Counted from the stretch's first letter, positions 45,192 through 53,401 are shown. The stretch is 64,000 bases of DNA from Competibacter_A sp002352125 (GCA_035441325.1 DAOROA010000014.1:17956-81955); one strand, 5' to 3'. Translations and numbers: made by a program. The notes: generated by a model not told the origin, from the letters alone.

Positions 45192-46670
45192 TCAGGCGAC
45201 CGCTTGCAAGGCTTCGGCGCTGGCGCTCTTCTGCTGCCACGGCGCTTTCAGCTTGTTCCAGCAGGGGTTGTTAATGGTCATATCCATATCGCGGGCGAAG
45301 ATAGCGAAGCCGTCGTAGCCGTGATAGGGACCGGAATAATCCCAGGAGTGCATCTGCCGGAAGGGGATGCCCATCTTGTGGAACACATACTTCTCCTTGA
45401 TGCCGGAGCCGATCAGATCGGGCTTCAGCCGCTCGACGAAGGATTCCAGCTCGAAGCTGGTGGCGTCGTCGTAAATCAACGCGCCCTCCTGCAATTCCTT
45501 GAAGGTGCGGTCGTAGTCGTCGTTGTGGGCGAATTCATAGCCGGCACCGATCACTTCCATGCCGAGGTCTTCATACGCACCGATGATGTGGCGGGGACGC
45601 AGACCGCCGACGAACAGCAGCACCCGCTTGCCTTCCAGCCGTGGCCGGTACTTGGCGATGATGGCGTCCATAGCCGGCTGATACTTGGCGATAACCCGCT
45701 CGGCGTTTTCCTTGATGGTGTCGTCGAAAAATGCGGCGATCTTGCGCAGGCTTTCGGCGATCTTGGTCGGCCCAAAGAAGTTGTATTCCATCCAGGGCAT
45801 GCCGTATTTCTCTTCCATATGCCGGCTGATGTAATTCATCGAGCGGTAGCAGTGCAGCAAATTCAGTTTGGCGTGGCGGGTGGTTTGCATTTCTGGAATC
45901 GAACCGTCGCCCGACCATTGCGCGATCACCCGCAGACCCATTTCTTCCAGCAGCACCCGCGAAGACCAAGCATCGCCGCCGATGTTGTAGTCGCCGGTGA
46001 TCGCCACGTCATAGGGGGTGGACTCGAAGCTTTGGTCGTCGTCGCGACCATGCAGTACCCAGTCGCGCAGCGAGTCGTTGGCGACGTGGTGGCCGAGGGA
46101 TTGCGATACGCCCCGGAAACCTTCGCAGCGCACCGGCACCACGACTTTGCCGATTTCCTTGGCGGATTTCTTGGCGACCGCCTCGATGTCGTCGCCGATC
46201 AGGCCGATGGGGCACTCGGATTGAATCGTGACGCCTTTGGCCAGCGGGAACAGGCCATCGAGTTCGCTGATGATCTTGGCCAGCTTCTTGTCGCCGCCGA
46301 ACACCACGTCCTTTTCCTGGAAGTCGGAGGTGATGTTCAGGTCGTTGAAGACGTTGACCCCGCTATAGCCGGTCACGTAGTTGCGGCGACCGGCCCGCGA
46401 GAACTGGCCGCAGCCGACCGGACCGTGCGAAATATTCAACACATCCTTGACCGGCCCCCAAACCACACCCTTGGCACCGGCGTAGGCACAGCCGCGAGCG
46501 GTCATCACGCCGGGCAAGGCTTTCTTGTTAGCGACGATACACTTGTTGGATTTTTCCAGAGCAGGATCGTTGGCCATCAAGTGCTTGGCGCGTTGCTTGC
46601 CGGTCGCCTCCGGATAGACTTCCAGCACTTCCTGGATCAGTTGTTCGGTTTCTTGGCGATTCATGGTCAT
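45192..46670 (-). CDS. nifD: Nitrogenase molybdenum-iron protein alpha chain
   Basis: 492 residues. P-cluster cysteines are in TARGCAYAGAKGVVWGP, HGPVGCGQFS, and SECPIGLIGDDIEAV. The FeMo-co Cys is in LLHCYRSMNYISRHM and the cofactor His in HSWDYSGPYHGYDGF. All are intact. It is separated from nifH by 69 bases holding a strong hairpin. Confidence 0.98.
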   Translation of the reverse strand: MTMNRQETEQLIQEVLEVYPEATGKQRAKHLMANDPALEKSNKCIVANKKALPGVMTARGCAYAGAKGVVWGPVKDVLNISHGPVGCGQFSRAGRRNYVTGYSGVNVFNDLNITSDFQEKDVVFGGDKKLAKIISELDGLFPLAKGVTIQSECPIGLIGDDIEAVAKKSAKEIGKVVVPVRCEGFRGVSQSLGHHVANDSLRDWVLHGRDDDQSFESTPYDVAITGDYNIGGDAWSSRVLLEEMGLRVIAQWSGDGSIPEMQTTRHAKLNLLHCYRSMNYISRHMEEKYGMPWMEYNFFGPTKIAESLRKIAAFFDDTIKENAERVIAKYQPAMDAIIAKYRPRLEGKRVLLFVGGLRPRHIIGAYEDLGMEVIGAGYEFAHNDDYDRTFKELQEGALIYDDATSFELESFVERLKPDLIGSGIKEKYVFHKMGIPFRQMHSWDYSGPYHGYDGFAIFARDMDMTINNPCWNKLKAPWQQKSASAEALQAVA

Positions 46671-46699
46671 GGTGGTTACTCAACTATCAGTTCCGACCT

Positions 46700-46720
46700 C
46701 CTCCCCCTCAGTGGGGGAGG
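46700..46720. repeat. Hairpin between nifH and nifD
   Basis: CCTCCCCC-TCAGT-GGGGGAGG, a perfect 8-bp GC stem with a 5-base loop. It is followed by no T-tract. Hairpins here are known in other nif operons to allow more nifH than nifDK product by protecting upstream mRNA. Confidence 0.8.
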
Positions 46721-46739
46721 GCTGGTAAGAGGTCAATCA

Positions 46740-47627
46740 TCAGGCGGCGGCCAGCTGGGTTTCTTCCGCAGCGGTCTTGCCAACGATGGATTCGTCTTCC
46801 TCGTCAAGAATGCCGAACTCCAGCAGCAGGTCTTCCAACTCGTCCATAGTGAGGGGAGTGGGAATGACCAGCTTCTTGTTCTCGACGATCTTACGGGCCA
46901 GTTCGCGATATTCGTCGGCCTGCTTGGCGGTGGGGTCGTACTCGATCACGGTCATGCGGCGGATTTCGGCCCGTTGCACCACGTTGTCGCGCGGCACGAA
47001 ATGAATCATCTGGGTACCCAGGCGAGCGGCCAGCGCCTCGATCAGTTCGGCTTCGCGGTCGGTCTTGCGCGAGTTGCAGATCAGCCCGGCCAAGCGCACC
47101 TTGCCGGAACTGGCGTACTTGACGATGCCCTTGGCGATGTTGTTGGCCGCGTACATCGCCATCATCTCGCCCGACACCACGATGTAGATTTCCTGGGCCT
47201 TGTTCTCGCGGATCGGCATGGCGAAGCCGCCGCACACCACATCGCCCAGCACGTCGTAGAACACGAAGTCGAGCTCTTCCTCGTAGGCGCCCTCCTCTTC
47301 CAGGAAGTTGATAGCGGTGATGACGCCGCGCCCGGCGCAACCGACACCCGGCTCGGGACCACCAGATTCGACGCAGCGGATGCCGCCGTAGCCGACTTTG
47401 AGCACGTCGTCCAGTTCCAGGTCCTCGACCGTGCCGGCGTCGGCCGCCATCTGCATGATGGTGCTCTGGGCCTTGGCGTGGAGAATCAAACGGGTGGAAT
47501 CGGCCTTGGGATCACAACCCACGATCATGACTTTTTTGCCTTCGGCGGCCAATCCCGCTACCAGGTTTTGCGTGGTGGTCGATTTACCGATGCCGCCTTT
47601 TCCGTAAATCGCGCATTGACGTATCAT
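46740..47627 (-). CDS. nifH: Nitrogenase iron protein
   Basis: 295 residues. P-loop GKGGIGKSTTTQNL, cluster cysteines in GVGCAGRGVITAINF and DVLGDVVCGGFAMP, and an intact Arg in CAGRGV, the ADP-ribosylation target of DraT. AGGAG precedes the ATG. It transfers electrons to the MoFe protein with ATP hydrolysis. Upstream are a sigma-54 element and a NifA-type site. Confidence 0.98.
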   Translation of the reverse strand: MIRQCAIYGKGGIGKSTTTQNLVAGLAAEGKKVMIVGCDPKADSTRLILHAKAQSTIMQMAADAGTVEDLELDDVLKVGYGGIRCVESGGPEPGVGCAGRGVITAINFLEEEGAYEEELDFVFYDVLGDVVCGGFAMPIRENKAQEIYIVVSGEMMAMYAANNIAKGIVKYASSGKVRLAGLICNSRKTDREAELIEALAARLGTQMIHFVPRDNVVQRAEIRRMTVIEYDPTAKQADEYRELARKIVENKKLVIPTPLTMDELEDLLLEFGILDEEDESIVGKTAAEETQLAAA

Positions 47628-47687
47628 GAGCTGCTCTCCTAATGAGATGTTCGCTGAACGGGTAAACTTTGCTTTCGCCCATTCCGG

Positions 47688-47703
47688 TTCAAGCGCCGTG
47701 CCA
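47688..47703 (-). promoter_or_regulatory. Sigma-54 promoter of nifH
   Basis: Minus strand TTGGCACGGCGCTTGA: GG-N10-GA. The -24 half is consensus; the -12 half has GA instead of GC. It gives a leader of about 50 bases before the nifH ATG. Confidence 0.75.
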
Positions 47704-47778
47704 AGGAGAGATATTCAGCAATAACCTGTTTTTGCTGTTGTTTTTCTGTTTTGGACAGCCGGGGGCTGGGTTGCATAG

Positions 47779-48669
47779 ATGACAAACGCGGCCGCTTGTC
47801 AGATTGATAACAATTTTTCTGCGGCGCCCGAATGGGGGCCGCGCCTTCCTAAAACCGCCTGCCTGCCGATCAACCGCTGCAACCTGCCAGCGGTGATTTT
47901 GGGCGGCTTGACGTTTCAGCACCATCCGGCACCGCTGCTGCTCGATGGGGTAGCAGAACTGCACGCCGATCTGTTGCCGTTGTTGGAATCGTTGACGGAC
48001 CCCGCCGAACGGGCGCGACGCTTCATGGATTACATGACCGTGCATTTCCGGCTGGAGGCACTGGAAGAGGCGGGGTTGATGCCAGACCGGGTGACCGATT
48101 CGCGGCAGAGTCGGCCCAAGCTGCGCGGGCGGGCGGATTATCTGCGCATGGTGCGCGGTTGGGCCTTCGACCCCAACAGCCGGGAAGGCGCCGTATTGAA
48201 GGCGTGGGTGGAATCGCGCTTCGGATTGCTGACCCGCTTTCACGGTGTTCTGCTCGATGATCGCACCGAGGATGCCTACGAGCATTTTATGGAAGTGTGC
48301 AGCCAGGGTTTGTACAACACCAACGCGCTGGAGGCGCAACTGGATCTGCTGTACACCTACTGCCAGTACGAGTTACACCGCCAGCAGCCGGATCTGACCC
48401 ACCTGACTTTGTATCGCGGTTTCAATCGATTCAGCGATGATCAAGTGCTGGCCAAGCCCGACCGTCACCACTGGATCGTGCTACTCAACAACCTCAGTTC
48501 CTTCAGCGTCCGCCGCGAGCGCGCCGAGGAGTTCGGCGATCATATGCTACGGACGCAAGTACCAGTGTCCAAGGTGTTTTTCTACAATCGGCTGTTGCCG
48601 GGGATGCTGAAAGGTGAGGACGAGTATGTAGTGATCGGCGGGATTTATGAGGTGGAAAGATTGGCGTGA
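47779..48669 (+). CDS. draT: NAD+-dinitrogenase-reductase ADP-ribosyltransferase
   Basis: 296 residues. DraT-family stretches include LPINRCNLPAVILGGLTFQH, the TLYRGFNRFSD segment containing a likely NAD-site Arg, and WIVLLNNLSSFSVRRERAEE. It transfers ADP-ribose to the Arg of NifH to switch nitrogenase off after ammonium or energy loss. It is divergent from nifH. The partner hydrolase gene draG, usually adjacent, is absent; a DNA methyltransferase follows instead. Confidence 0.92.
   Translation: MTNAAACQIDNNFSAAPEWGPRLPKTACLPINRCNLPAVILGGLTFQHHPAPLLLDGVAELHADLLPLLESLTDPAERARRFMDYMTVHFRLEALEEAGLMPDRVTDSRQSRPKLRGRADYLRMVRGWAFDPNSREGAVLKAWVESRFGLLTRFHGVLLDDRTEDAYEHFMEVCSQGLYNTNALEAQLDLLYTYCQYELHRQQPDLTHLTLYRGFNRFSDDQVLAKPDRHHWIVLLNNLSSFSVRRERAEEFGDHMLRTQVPVSKVFFYNRLLPGMLKGEDEYVVIGGIYEVERLA
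47797..47812. promoter_or_regulatory. NifA upstream activator sequence of nifH, inside the draT coding start
   Basis: TGT-CAGATTGATA-ACA, an exact TGT-N10-ACA match about 95 bases upstream of the nifH sigma-54 element. It covers draT codons 7-12. The motif is symmetric and could also serve draT. Confidence 0.7.
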
Positions 48670-48729
48670 TTTAGCGGGAATTGCGTGAATGGGTCCGGGT
48701 TGCAGGGATGTTATGAGAAACGGTAAAGA

Positions 48730-49623
48730 GTGAGCATTAAATTTGGCGTTCCACCAATTAAATCTCAAGGGATTAAGACCAAGCTTATTCCTTGGATAAA
48801 GAGCATTATGCCACCGGATTTCAATGGTGCTTGGATTGAGCCTTTCATGGGAACAGGCGCAGTTGCCTTCAACGTTGCACCATATTGTGCAGTACTTTGC
48901 GATACAAACCCTTATCTAGTAAATTTTTATTCTGCGATTGCTAGAAATGAAATCACGCCTGAAATAGTCAACGACTACCTCAATAGAGAGGGTGCTACCT
49001 TGTTAGAAAAAGGAGAAGAACACTATTATTTTATAAGAGATAGATTTAATGCCGAGCACTCTCCATTGGATTTCTTATTTGTTAATCGGGCAGGGTTCAA
49101 TGGAATGATAAGGTTCAATCGTAAAGGTAAATTTAACATTCCATTTTGTCGGAAACCCAATCGCTTTGCACAAGCCTATATAACGAAAATAACCAATCAG
49201 GTTGCATGGGTTGCAAAAATAATTAGGGCAAAAGATTTTTCTTTTAAGTGCCAAAGCTTCGAGAAAACCATATCCCAAGCTATTGAAAATGACATTATTT
49301 ATTGTGATCCTCCTTATATCGATAGGCATGTTGATTACTACAACGGATGGGATGATGCTCATGAACAAGACCTTTTCGAGTGCTTGGTCAATTTTCGCGG
49401 TAAATTTATATTGTCTACTTGGCATCACAATGACTATCGAGAGAATAATTATATAAAATTCCTCTGGTCGAGCTTTCCAATTCTAACCAGAGAACATTTT
49501 TATCATATCGGTGGAAAAGAAGAGAATAGAAACCCAATTGTTGAAGCGCTAGTTACTAATTTCGCTGCGTCGTCACGAGAAGTGGTAACAAGCCGCCCAG
49601 TTCAGCATGCTTTTCTTGAGTGA
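48730..49623 (+). CDS. DNA adenine-specific methyltransferase (D12/Dam class)
   Basis: 297 residues from a GTG start. The SAM-binding motif is WIEPFMGTGAVAFN and the catalytic motif IIYCDPPYIDRH; FVNRAGFNGMIRFNRKGKFN is typical of the D12 class. No restriction enzyme gene is adjacent, so it is an orphan. The gene is visibly AT-rich and uses A/T-ending codons, unlike the GC-rich genes on both sides, a sign of transfer. Recognition sequence unknown. Confidence 0.87.
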   Translation: MSIKFGVPPIKSQGIKTKLIPWIKSIMPPDFNGAWIEPFMGTGAVAFNVAPYCAVLCDTNPYLVNFYSAIARNEITPEIVNDYLNREGATLLEKGEEHYYFIRDRFNAEHSPLDFLFVNRAGFNGMIRFNRKGKFNIPFCRKPNRFAQAYITKITNQVAWVAKIIRAKDFSFKCQSFEKTISQAIENDIIYCDPPYIDRHVDYYNGWDDAHEQDLFECLVNFRGKFILSTWHHNDYRENNYIKFLWSSFPILTREHFYHIGGKEENRNPIVEALVTNFAASSREVVTSRPVQHAFLE

Positions 49624-49667
49624 CGTGCCAAATATGATACGGCATGACAAGTCGTTTCAGCAGACGA

Positions 49668-49748
49668 GCTAAACGTCCCGCTGAACTCCAGCGTCGTTGC
49701 AGGCGCTTCGCGCCCATGACAGCGGGGTAGCGGATAAATTTGTTAGGT
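49668..49748 (+). other. attC-like imperfect hairpin
   Basis: Downstream of the methyltransferase. GCTAAAC (49668-49674, 6 of 7 to RYYYAAC) and GTTAGGT (49742-49748, exact GTTRRRY) flank a region with CCCGCTG/CAGCGGG arms and a terminal GGCGC-TTC-GCGCC stem. The spacing of inner arms is uneven, so the assignment as an integron recombination site is weak. Confidence 0.28.
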
Positions 49749-49788
49749 CTTTAAGTGAAATTTAATAGCCAGACATAAAGGCGGAGCA

Positions 49789-50991
49789 ATGGTTACTTTA
49801 ATACATCTGATTTATTGCAGCGCGGCAGTTCAGCCCATGCAGGAGTCTGAGTTACGCGAATTACTGGTAAAGGCCAGAGCTAAAAATGCGCGGCTAGGTA
49901 TCACTGGCATGCTGCTTTATGAGAACGGCAGTTTTTTTCAGGTGCTAGAAGGGACAGCGGTAGTCGTTGATCGGTTATTTGATGAAATTAGCCAAGATGT
50001 TAGGCACACTAAAGTTTCGACTATTATTCGAGAGCCTATTGCCAAGCGCGCCTTTGGTGAATGGACTATGGGCTATTCTAGCGTTTCTCAGCAGGAACTG
50101 GATGAATTGATTGGTCTGAATGATTTTTTCAGCAAAGGCTCTAGTTTTACTGAAATTACGCCGGGTCGGGCCAAAAAATTATTGGCCGCCTTTCGGGAGG
50201 GGCGCTGGCGCACTAAAGTCAAGTATACGTTAAGTCCTGATCTTGGGGCGGATGCCAAAAAATTAGTTATGCAACCGGCTACCATGATGACGCCAAAAGT
50301 GTCTTTTTCTTTCCAGCCTGTGATTAATGTCGCTAACGGTACCGTAAAGGCTTACGAAGCAATTTTGTGTGGACAACATAATGAGGCCTTTCCAGACATT
50401 TTGCCACAGATCGGTGATATCGAGTGGTCTTATTTCGATACTAATTGCCGGGCTATTGCCATTAGCATGGCAGCCAAATTGGGTTTATCGTGTGATTTGC
50501 ATCTGAGTTTTATTGCCAGGCGAGTGGAAGATGCGCAGGCGGCGATTTCGGCCTCTTTGGAGGCTGCCGAGAAAAATGGTATTGAGCCAAGTCGTATTGT
50601 TTTACAAATTGATCAAGATAAACTGATTGGCGAACGTGAGCAGTTTGCCAAGATTATTGAAGAATATCGCGGGTCGGGTTTGCGTATTTCAATTGATCAT
50701 TTCGGTTCTGGGCTTGCCAGTTTAAATTTATTGGCACTGCTGCGCCCAGAAATGATTTCATTGGATGCACAGTTAGTGCAGGATATCGATAAAAATGGAC
50801 CACGCCAAGCCATTGTTCTGGGTTTAAAGCAAACTTGTACTGACTTGGGTATCGATATGATGGCCAAGAATATTGAGACGCTGGGTGAGTTTAAATGGTT
50901 CGTCGATGAGGAGGTAGAGTTATTGCAGGGCAATTACATTGCTAGCCCTGCTTTTGAGCAATTGCCCAGCCCAAACATACCTCTGGCGTAG
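49789..50991 (+). CDS. BLUF photoreceptor with degenerate EAL domain
   Basis: 400 residues. The BLUF domain (1-95) keeps Tyr9 (LIYCSA), Asn33, Gln51 (FFQVLEG), Trp92 and Met94 (EWTMGY), the flavin photocycle residues. The EAL domain (about 168-395) has lost key residues: EAI for EAL, QIDQ for ExTE, SIDHFGSG for DDFG, SLD for KID, MAKNIET for AEGVET. It should be unable to hydrolyse c-di-GMP. Similar to E. coli BluF (YcgF) in design. The next gene is an intact EAL 4 bases away. AT-rich like its neighbours. Confidence 0.9.
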   Translation: MVTLIHLIYCSAAVQPMQESELRELLVKARAKNARLGITGMLLYENGSFFQVLEGTAVVVDRLFDEISQDVRHTKVSTIIREPIAKRAFGEWTMGYSSVSQQELDELIGLNDFFSKGSSFTEITPGRAKKLLAAFREGRWRTKVKYTLSPDLGADAKKLVMQPATMMTPKVSFSFQPVINVANGTVKAYEAILCGQHNEAFPDILPQIGDIEWSYFDTNCRAIAISMAAKLGLSCDLHLSFIARRVEDAQAAISASLEAAEKNGIEPSRIVLQIDQDKLIGEREQFAKIIEEYRGSGLRISIDHFGSGLASLNLLALLRPEMISLDAQLVQDIDKNGPRQAIVLGLKQTCTDLGIDMMAKNIETLGEFKWFVDEEVELLQGNYIASPAFEQLPSPNIPLA

Positions 50992-50995
50992 AATT

Positions 50996-51715
50996 ATGGT
51001 TAGCGAGGCGATTTTTCCTGATTTTTCGTTTGCTTTTCAACCGATTGTTAATATCGCCACCGGCTCAATCATTTCTTTTGAAGCTTTGGTGCGTGGTTAT
51101 CGCAACGATCCAGCCAGTCAGATTTTTCAGCAGGTAGAGCAAGTCAATCTGTATCAGTTCGATGAGCTATTACGGCTAAAAGCCATTTCATTGGCAGCCA
51201 AACTAGGCCTGGGGTGTCATTTGAATTTGAATTTATTTTCAAAGGCACTGTTGGCTTCGCAAACTGCAATTTCGTCGACTTTGGCGATGGCTGATTCTGT
51301 CGGTATTTCTCGTGAATCGATCACGATCGAAGTGACGGAGTCTGAAATCATTGATGATATCGATGAATTTGCTGAATCCATTAATCAATATCGTAGTGCT
51401 GGAATTGGTATCGCGATTGACGATTTTGGTGCCGGTTATTCCGGCTTGAATTTGTTGGCTGACTTTCAGCCGGATAGTATCAAAATCGATATGTCATTGA
51501 TTCGTTGTATCGATAGCCGTGGACCCCGCCAAGCCATAGTGAGGGGTATTATCCGGACTTGTAGAGATCTTGGTATCGATATCATTGCTGAAGGTGTCGA
51601 AACTAAGAAAGAATATCTTTGGTGCTATGAGGAAGGTATCGAGTTATTCCAAGGCTATTTTTTTGCCAAACCAGCGTTTGAACGCTTGCCGGTAGCTTTT
51701 TATCCAAATGATTGA
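50996..51715 (+). CDS. Stand-alone EAL-domain c-di-GMP phosphodiesterase
   Basis: 239 residues from ATG 50996. All catalytic motifs are intact: SFEALVRG, HLNLNL, IEVTESE, AIDDFGAGYSG, SIKIDMSLI, IIAEGVETK, and FQGYFFAKP. It is clearly homologous along its whole length to the EAL part of the upstream BLUF protein (FQPIVNIATGS versus FQPVINVANGT; GPRQAIVRGI versus GPRQAIVLGL), suggesting tandem duplication. It has no sensor or membrane segment. Translation is probably coupled to the BLUF gene. It would hydrolyse c-di-GMP to pGpG. Confidence 0.9.
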   Translation: MVSEAIFPDFSFAFQPIVNIATGSIISFEALVRGYRNDPASQIFQQVEQVNLYQFDELLRLKAISLAAKLGLGCHLNLNLFSKALLASQTAISSTLAMADSVGISRESITIEVTESEIIDDIDEFAESINQYRSAGIGIAIDDFGAGYSGLNLLADFQPDSIKIDMSLIRCIDSRGPRQAIVRGIIRTCRDLGIDIIAEGVETKKEYLWCYEEGIELFQGYFFAKPAFERLPVAFYPND

Positions 51716-51865
51716 GCAGAACGATTGGTTGCTTGGGCTAATGTTACTCCCGATAGCCCGATGTGATGAAAGAACGAATGCGCCGTGAGCAAAGATAAAA
51801 TTATTCTGCTAAGCGATCCGTTCGGGGGGACACAAGGTCAGCGCTGTGAGGTCCAGGAACCGCTA

Positions 51866-52169
51866 ATGCGCTTGAATAAACCGTCCAAGAGCCAGTAATC
51901 GAAGGCAGCCTTGCACGACATTTCGATGGCCGCGCCCCGCATCGACGCCAAACGCGCTTTCAATCCGTTCCCGGCCGCCCTATTGCCCGAAAGCGGCGAT
52001 CTGCTTCGAGAAAGCCCACGCGGTGCTGTTGGCGTTTGATGATTCTCCCGCTGGACATTGGGTTCGCCCGCGGATCGCGAACTCCATTGCCACCTTCGCC
52101 GTCGTTCGGTTGCGCACTGACAAGACCCTGAGTTGCGTCTCTCGCTGGGGTATCCTGGCGATGGTGTTC
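51866..52169 (+). pseudogene. Decayed IS256-family transposase, C-terminal remnant
   Basis: Translated in pieces, the segment reads RLNKPSKSQ-stop-SKAALHDISMAAPRID, then AKRAFNPFPAAL, and after a frameshift CPKAAICFEKAHAVLLAFDD, HWVRPRIANSIATFAVVRLR and TDKTLSCVSRWGILAMVF. These match the end of IS256-family transposases (LPKS...AKAALHDIWMAE, AFYDFPAEHW, NPIESTFATVRLRT, LAMVFKL, recalled from the family). An internal stop and a frameshift make it inactive. It fills most of the 473-base gap between the EAL and cyclase genes; no inverted repeats were located. Confidence 0.8.
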
Positions 52170-52188
52170 ATAACACCCGCTGACCTAA

Positions 52189-53364
52189 ATGACCGAAAAC
52201 CTGATCCTTGCTCCGCTTGTGCTGCTCGTCGGCGCCCAGTTTACGCTGTACGTATTGGGATGGCTTTTGTGCGGCCTGCTGATCGCCGATGAGCGACCGG
52301 CTGCTTGGTGCTGGGCAGCTTTCATGTTGCTGCTCGCTGTCGGCATGGTGCTGGCCGCGCAGCGCAACGAGACGCGAGGCTGGTGGGCCTATGTGGGCAG
52401 CGCCATCTCGTGGCTGCTGTCGTACGCGATGCTCAATCGTGGACTGGAGCTCTTCTTGCGGCTCCCGGGCTGGGACCGCGTGCAAGTGGCCATCGTGGCC
52501 GTCACGACCGCGGCCTTGGTCTGCATCGGTCCGTCCGAGGCAATGGCGTCGTGGCGCGTGTTGTTTTCCTACGGCGGACTGGCGCTGTTTATGCTGGTCT
52601 CGGTGTTGCGCGCTTGGCCGGCGTTTAAGGTCGAGTTTGGCTGGAAGCTGGCATCTCTGCTGGCGATCCCCGGGGTGCTGATCGTGGCGGGCTTTTCCGT
52701 GCGCCTGGCGCAGCAATCGCAAAATATGGACCGCTCGCTGGAGATGCATCAGGATAGCTTCGCCAACATCGAGTTGCTCTTGAATTATCTGATCAGCGCG
52801 GCGCTCTTCAACTTCTCGATGCTGGGTATGTTGCTCACGCGCTTCGTCGTTCGGCTGCGCGAACTGACGATGCGCGATCCGTTGACGGCCGCGCTCAACC
52901 GCCGCGCCTTCGATCAAGAACTGCAACGCGAGTGGCGTCGCGCGAAGCGCAGCGGTATCGGCTTCGCGCTGCTGATGATCGATGTCGATCACTTCAAGCA
53001 CATCAATGACGAGCATGGCCACCCCGCCGGCGATGCCGTGCTCGCCGAAGTGGCACGACGCCTTCGGCAAGCGTCGCGCGATACCGACGTGGTGGCGCGC
53101 ATCGGCGGTGAAGAGTTTGCGGTTATCTTGCAGCAGACGACGCGGATCGGTAAGGCCGTAGAAGCGGCAGAGCGATTGCGCATTGTGATAGGCGCGCAGC
53201 CGGTGGCCGTAGGCGACCGCAGCATCGTCGTCCATGCCAGCATCGGTGTTGCGCTGGCGCGCAGTGTGGACGTAACCCCGTCCGGGGTGATCCAACGCGC
53301 CGATGCGGCGTTATATGCCGCTAAAACGGCTGGGCGTGACCGGGTCGCCGCCGACACCCCGTAA
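52189..53364 (+). CDS. Membrane-bound diguanylate cyclase (GGDEF)
   Basis: 391 residues. About six to seven hydrophobic helices fill the first 220 residues. The C-terminal GGDEF domain has the active-site RIGGEEFAVIL and an RDTD autoinhibitory site five residues before it, so it should be active and product-inhibited. ALLMIDVDHFKHINDEHGH is the metal/GTP region. The gene starts only 20 bases after the IS256 remnant, so its original promoter may be lost. Composition is GC-rich, unlike the two EAL genes. Confidence 0.92.
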   Translation: MTENLILAPLVLLVGAQFTLYVLGWLLCGLLIADERPAAWCWAAFMLLLAVGMVLAAQRNETRGWWAYVGSAISWLLSYAMLNRGLELFLRLPGWDRVQVAIVAVTTAALVCIGPSEAMASWRVLFSYGGLALFMLVSVLRAWPAFKVEFGWKLASLLAIPGVLIVAGFSVRLAQQSQNMDRSLEMHQDSFANIELLLNYLISAALFNFSMLGMLLTRFVVRLRELTMRDPLTAALNRRAFDQELQREWRRAKRSGIGFALLMIDVDHFKHINDEHGHPAGDAVLAEVARRLRQASRDTDVVARIGGEEFAVILQQTTRIGKAVEAAERLRIVIGAQPVAVGDRSIVVHASIGVALARSVDVTPSGVIQRADAALYAAKTAGRDRVAADTP

Positions 53365-53401
53365 AACGTAGGACCAAGCTTTGCTCTTCACCGTTGGATT
53401 A

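Noticed and set aside
45039..47642. Very long plus-strand open frame (867 codons) antisense to nifD and nifH
   Set aside because: It mirrors the third-position GC bias of nifH and nifD, has no ribosome site or recognisable domain, and crosses their intergenic gap by chance.
47759..47775. GG-N10-GC sequence on the plus strand as a sigma-54 promoter of draT
   Set aside because: Its transcription start would fall after the draT ATG at 47779, and the -24 half (GGGGGC) is poor.
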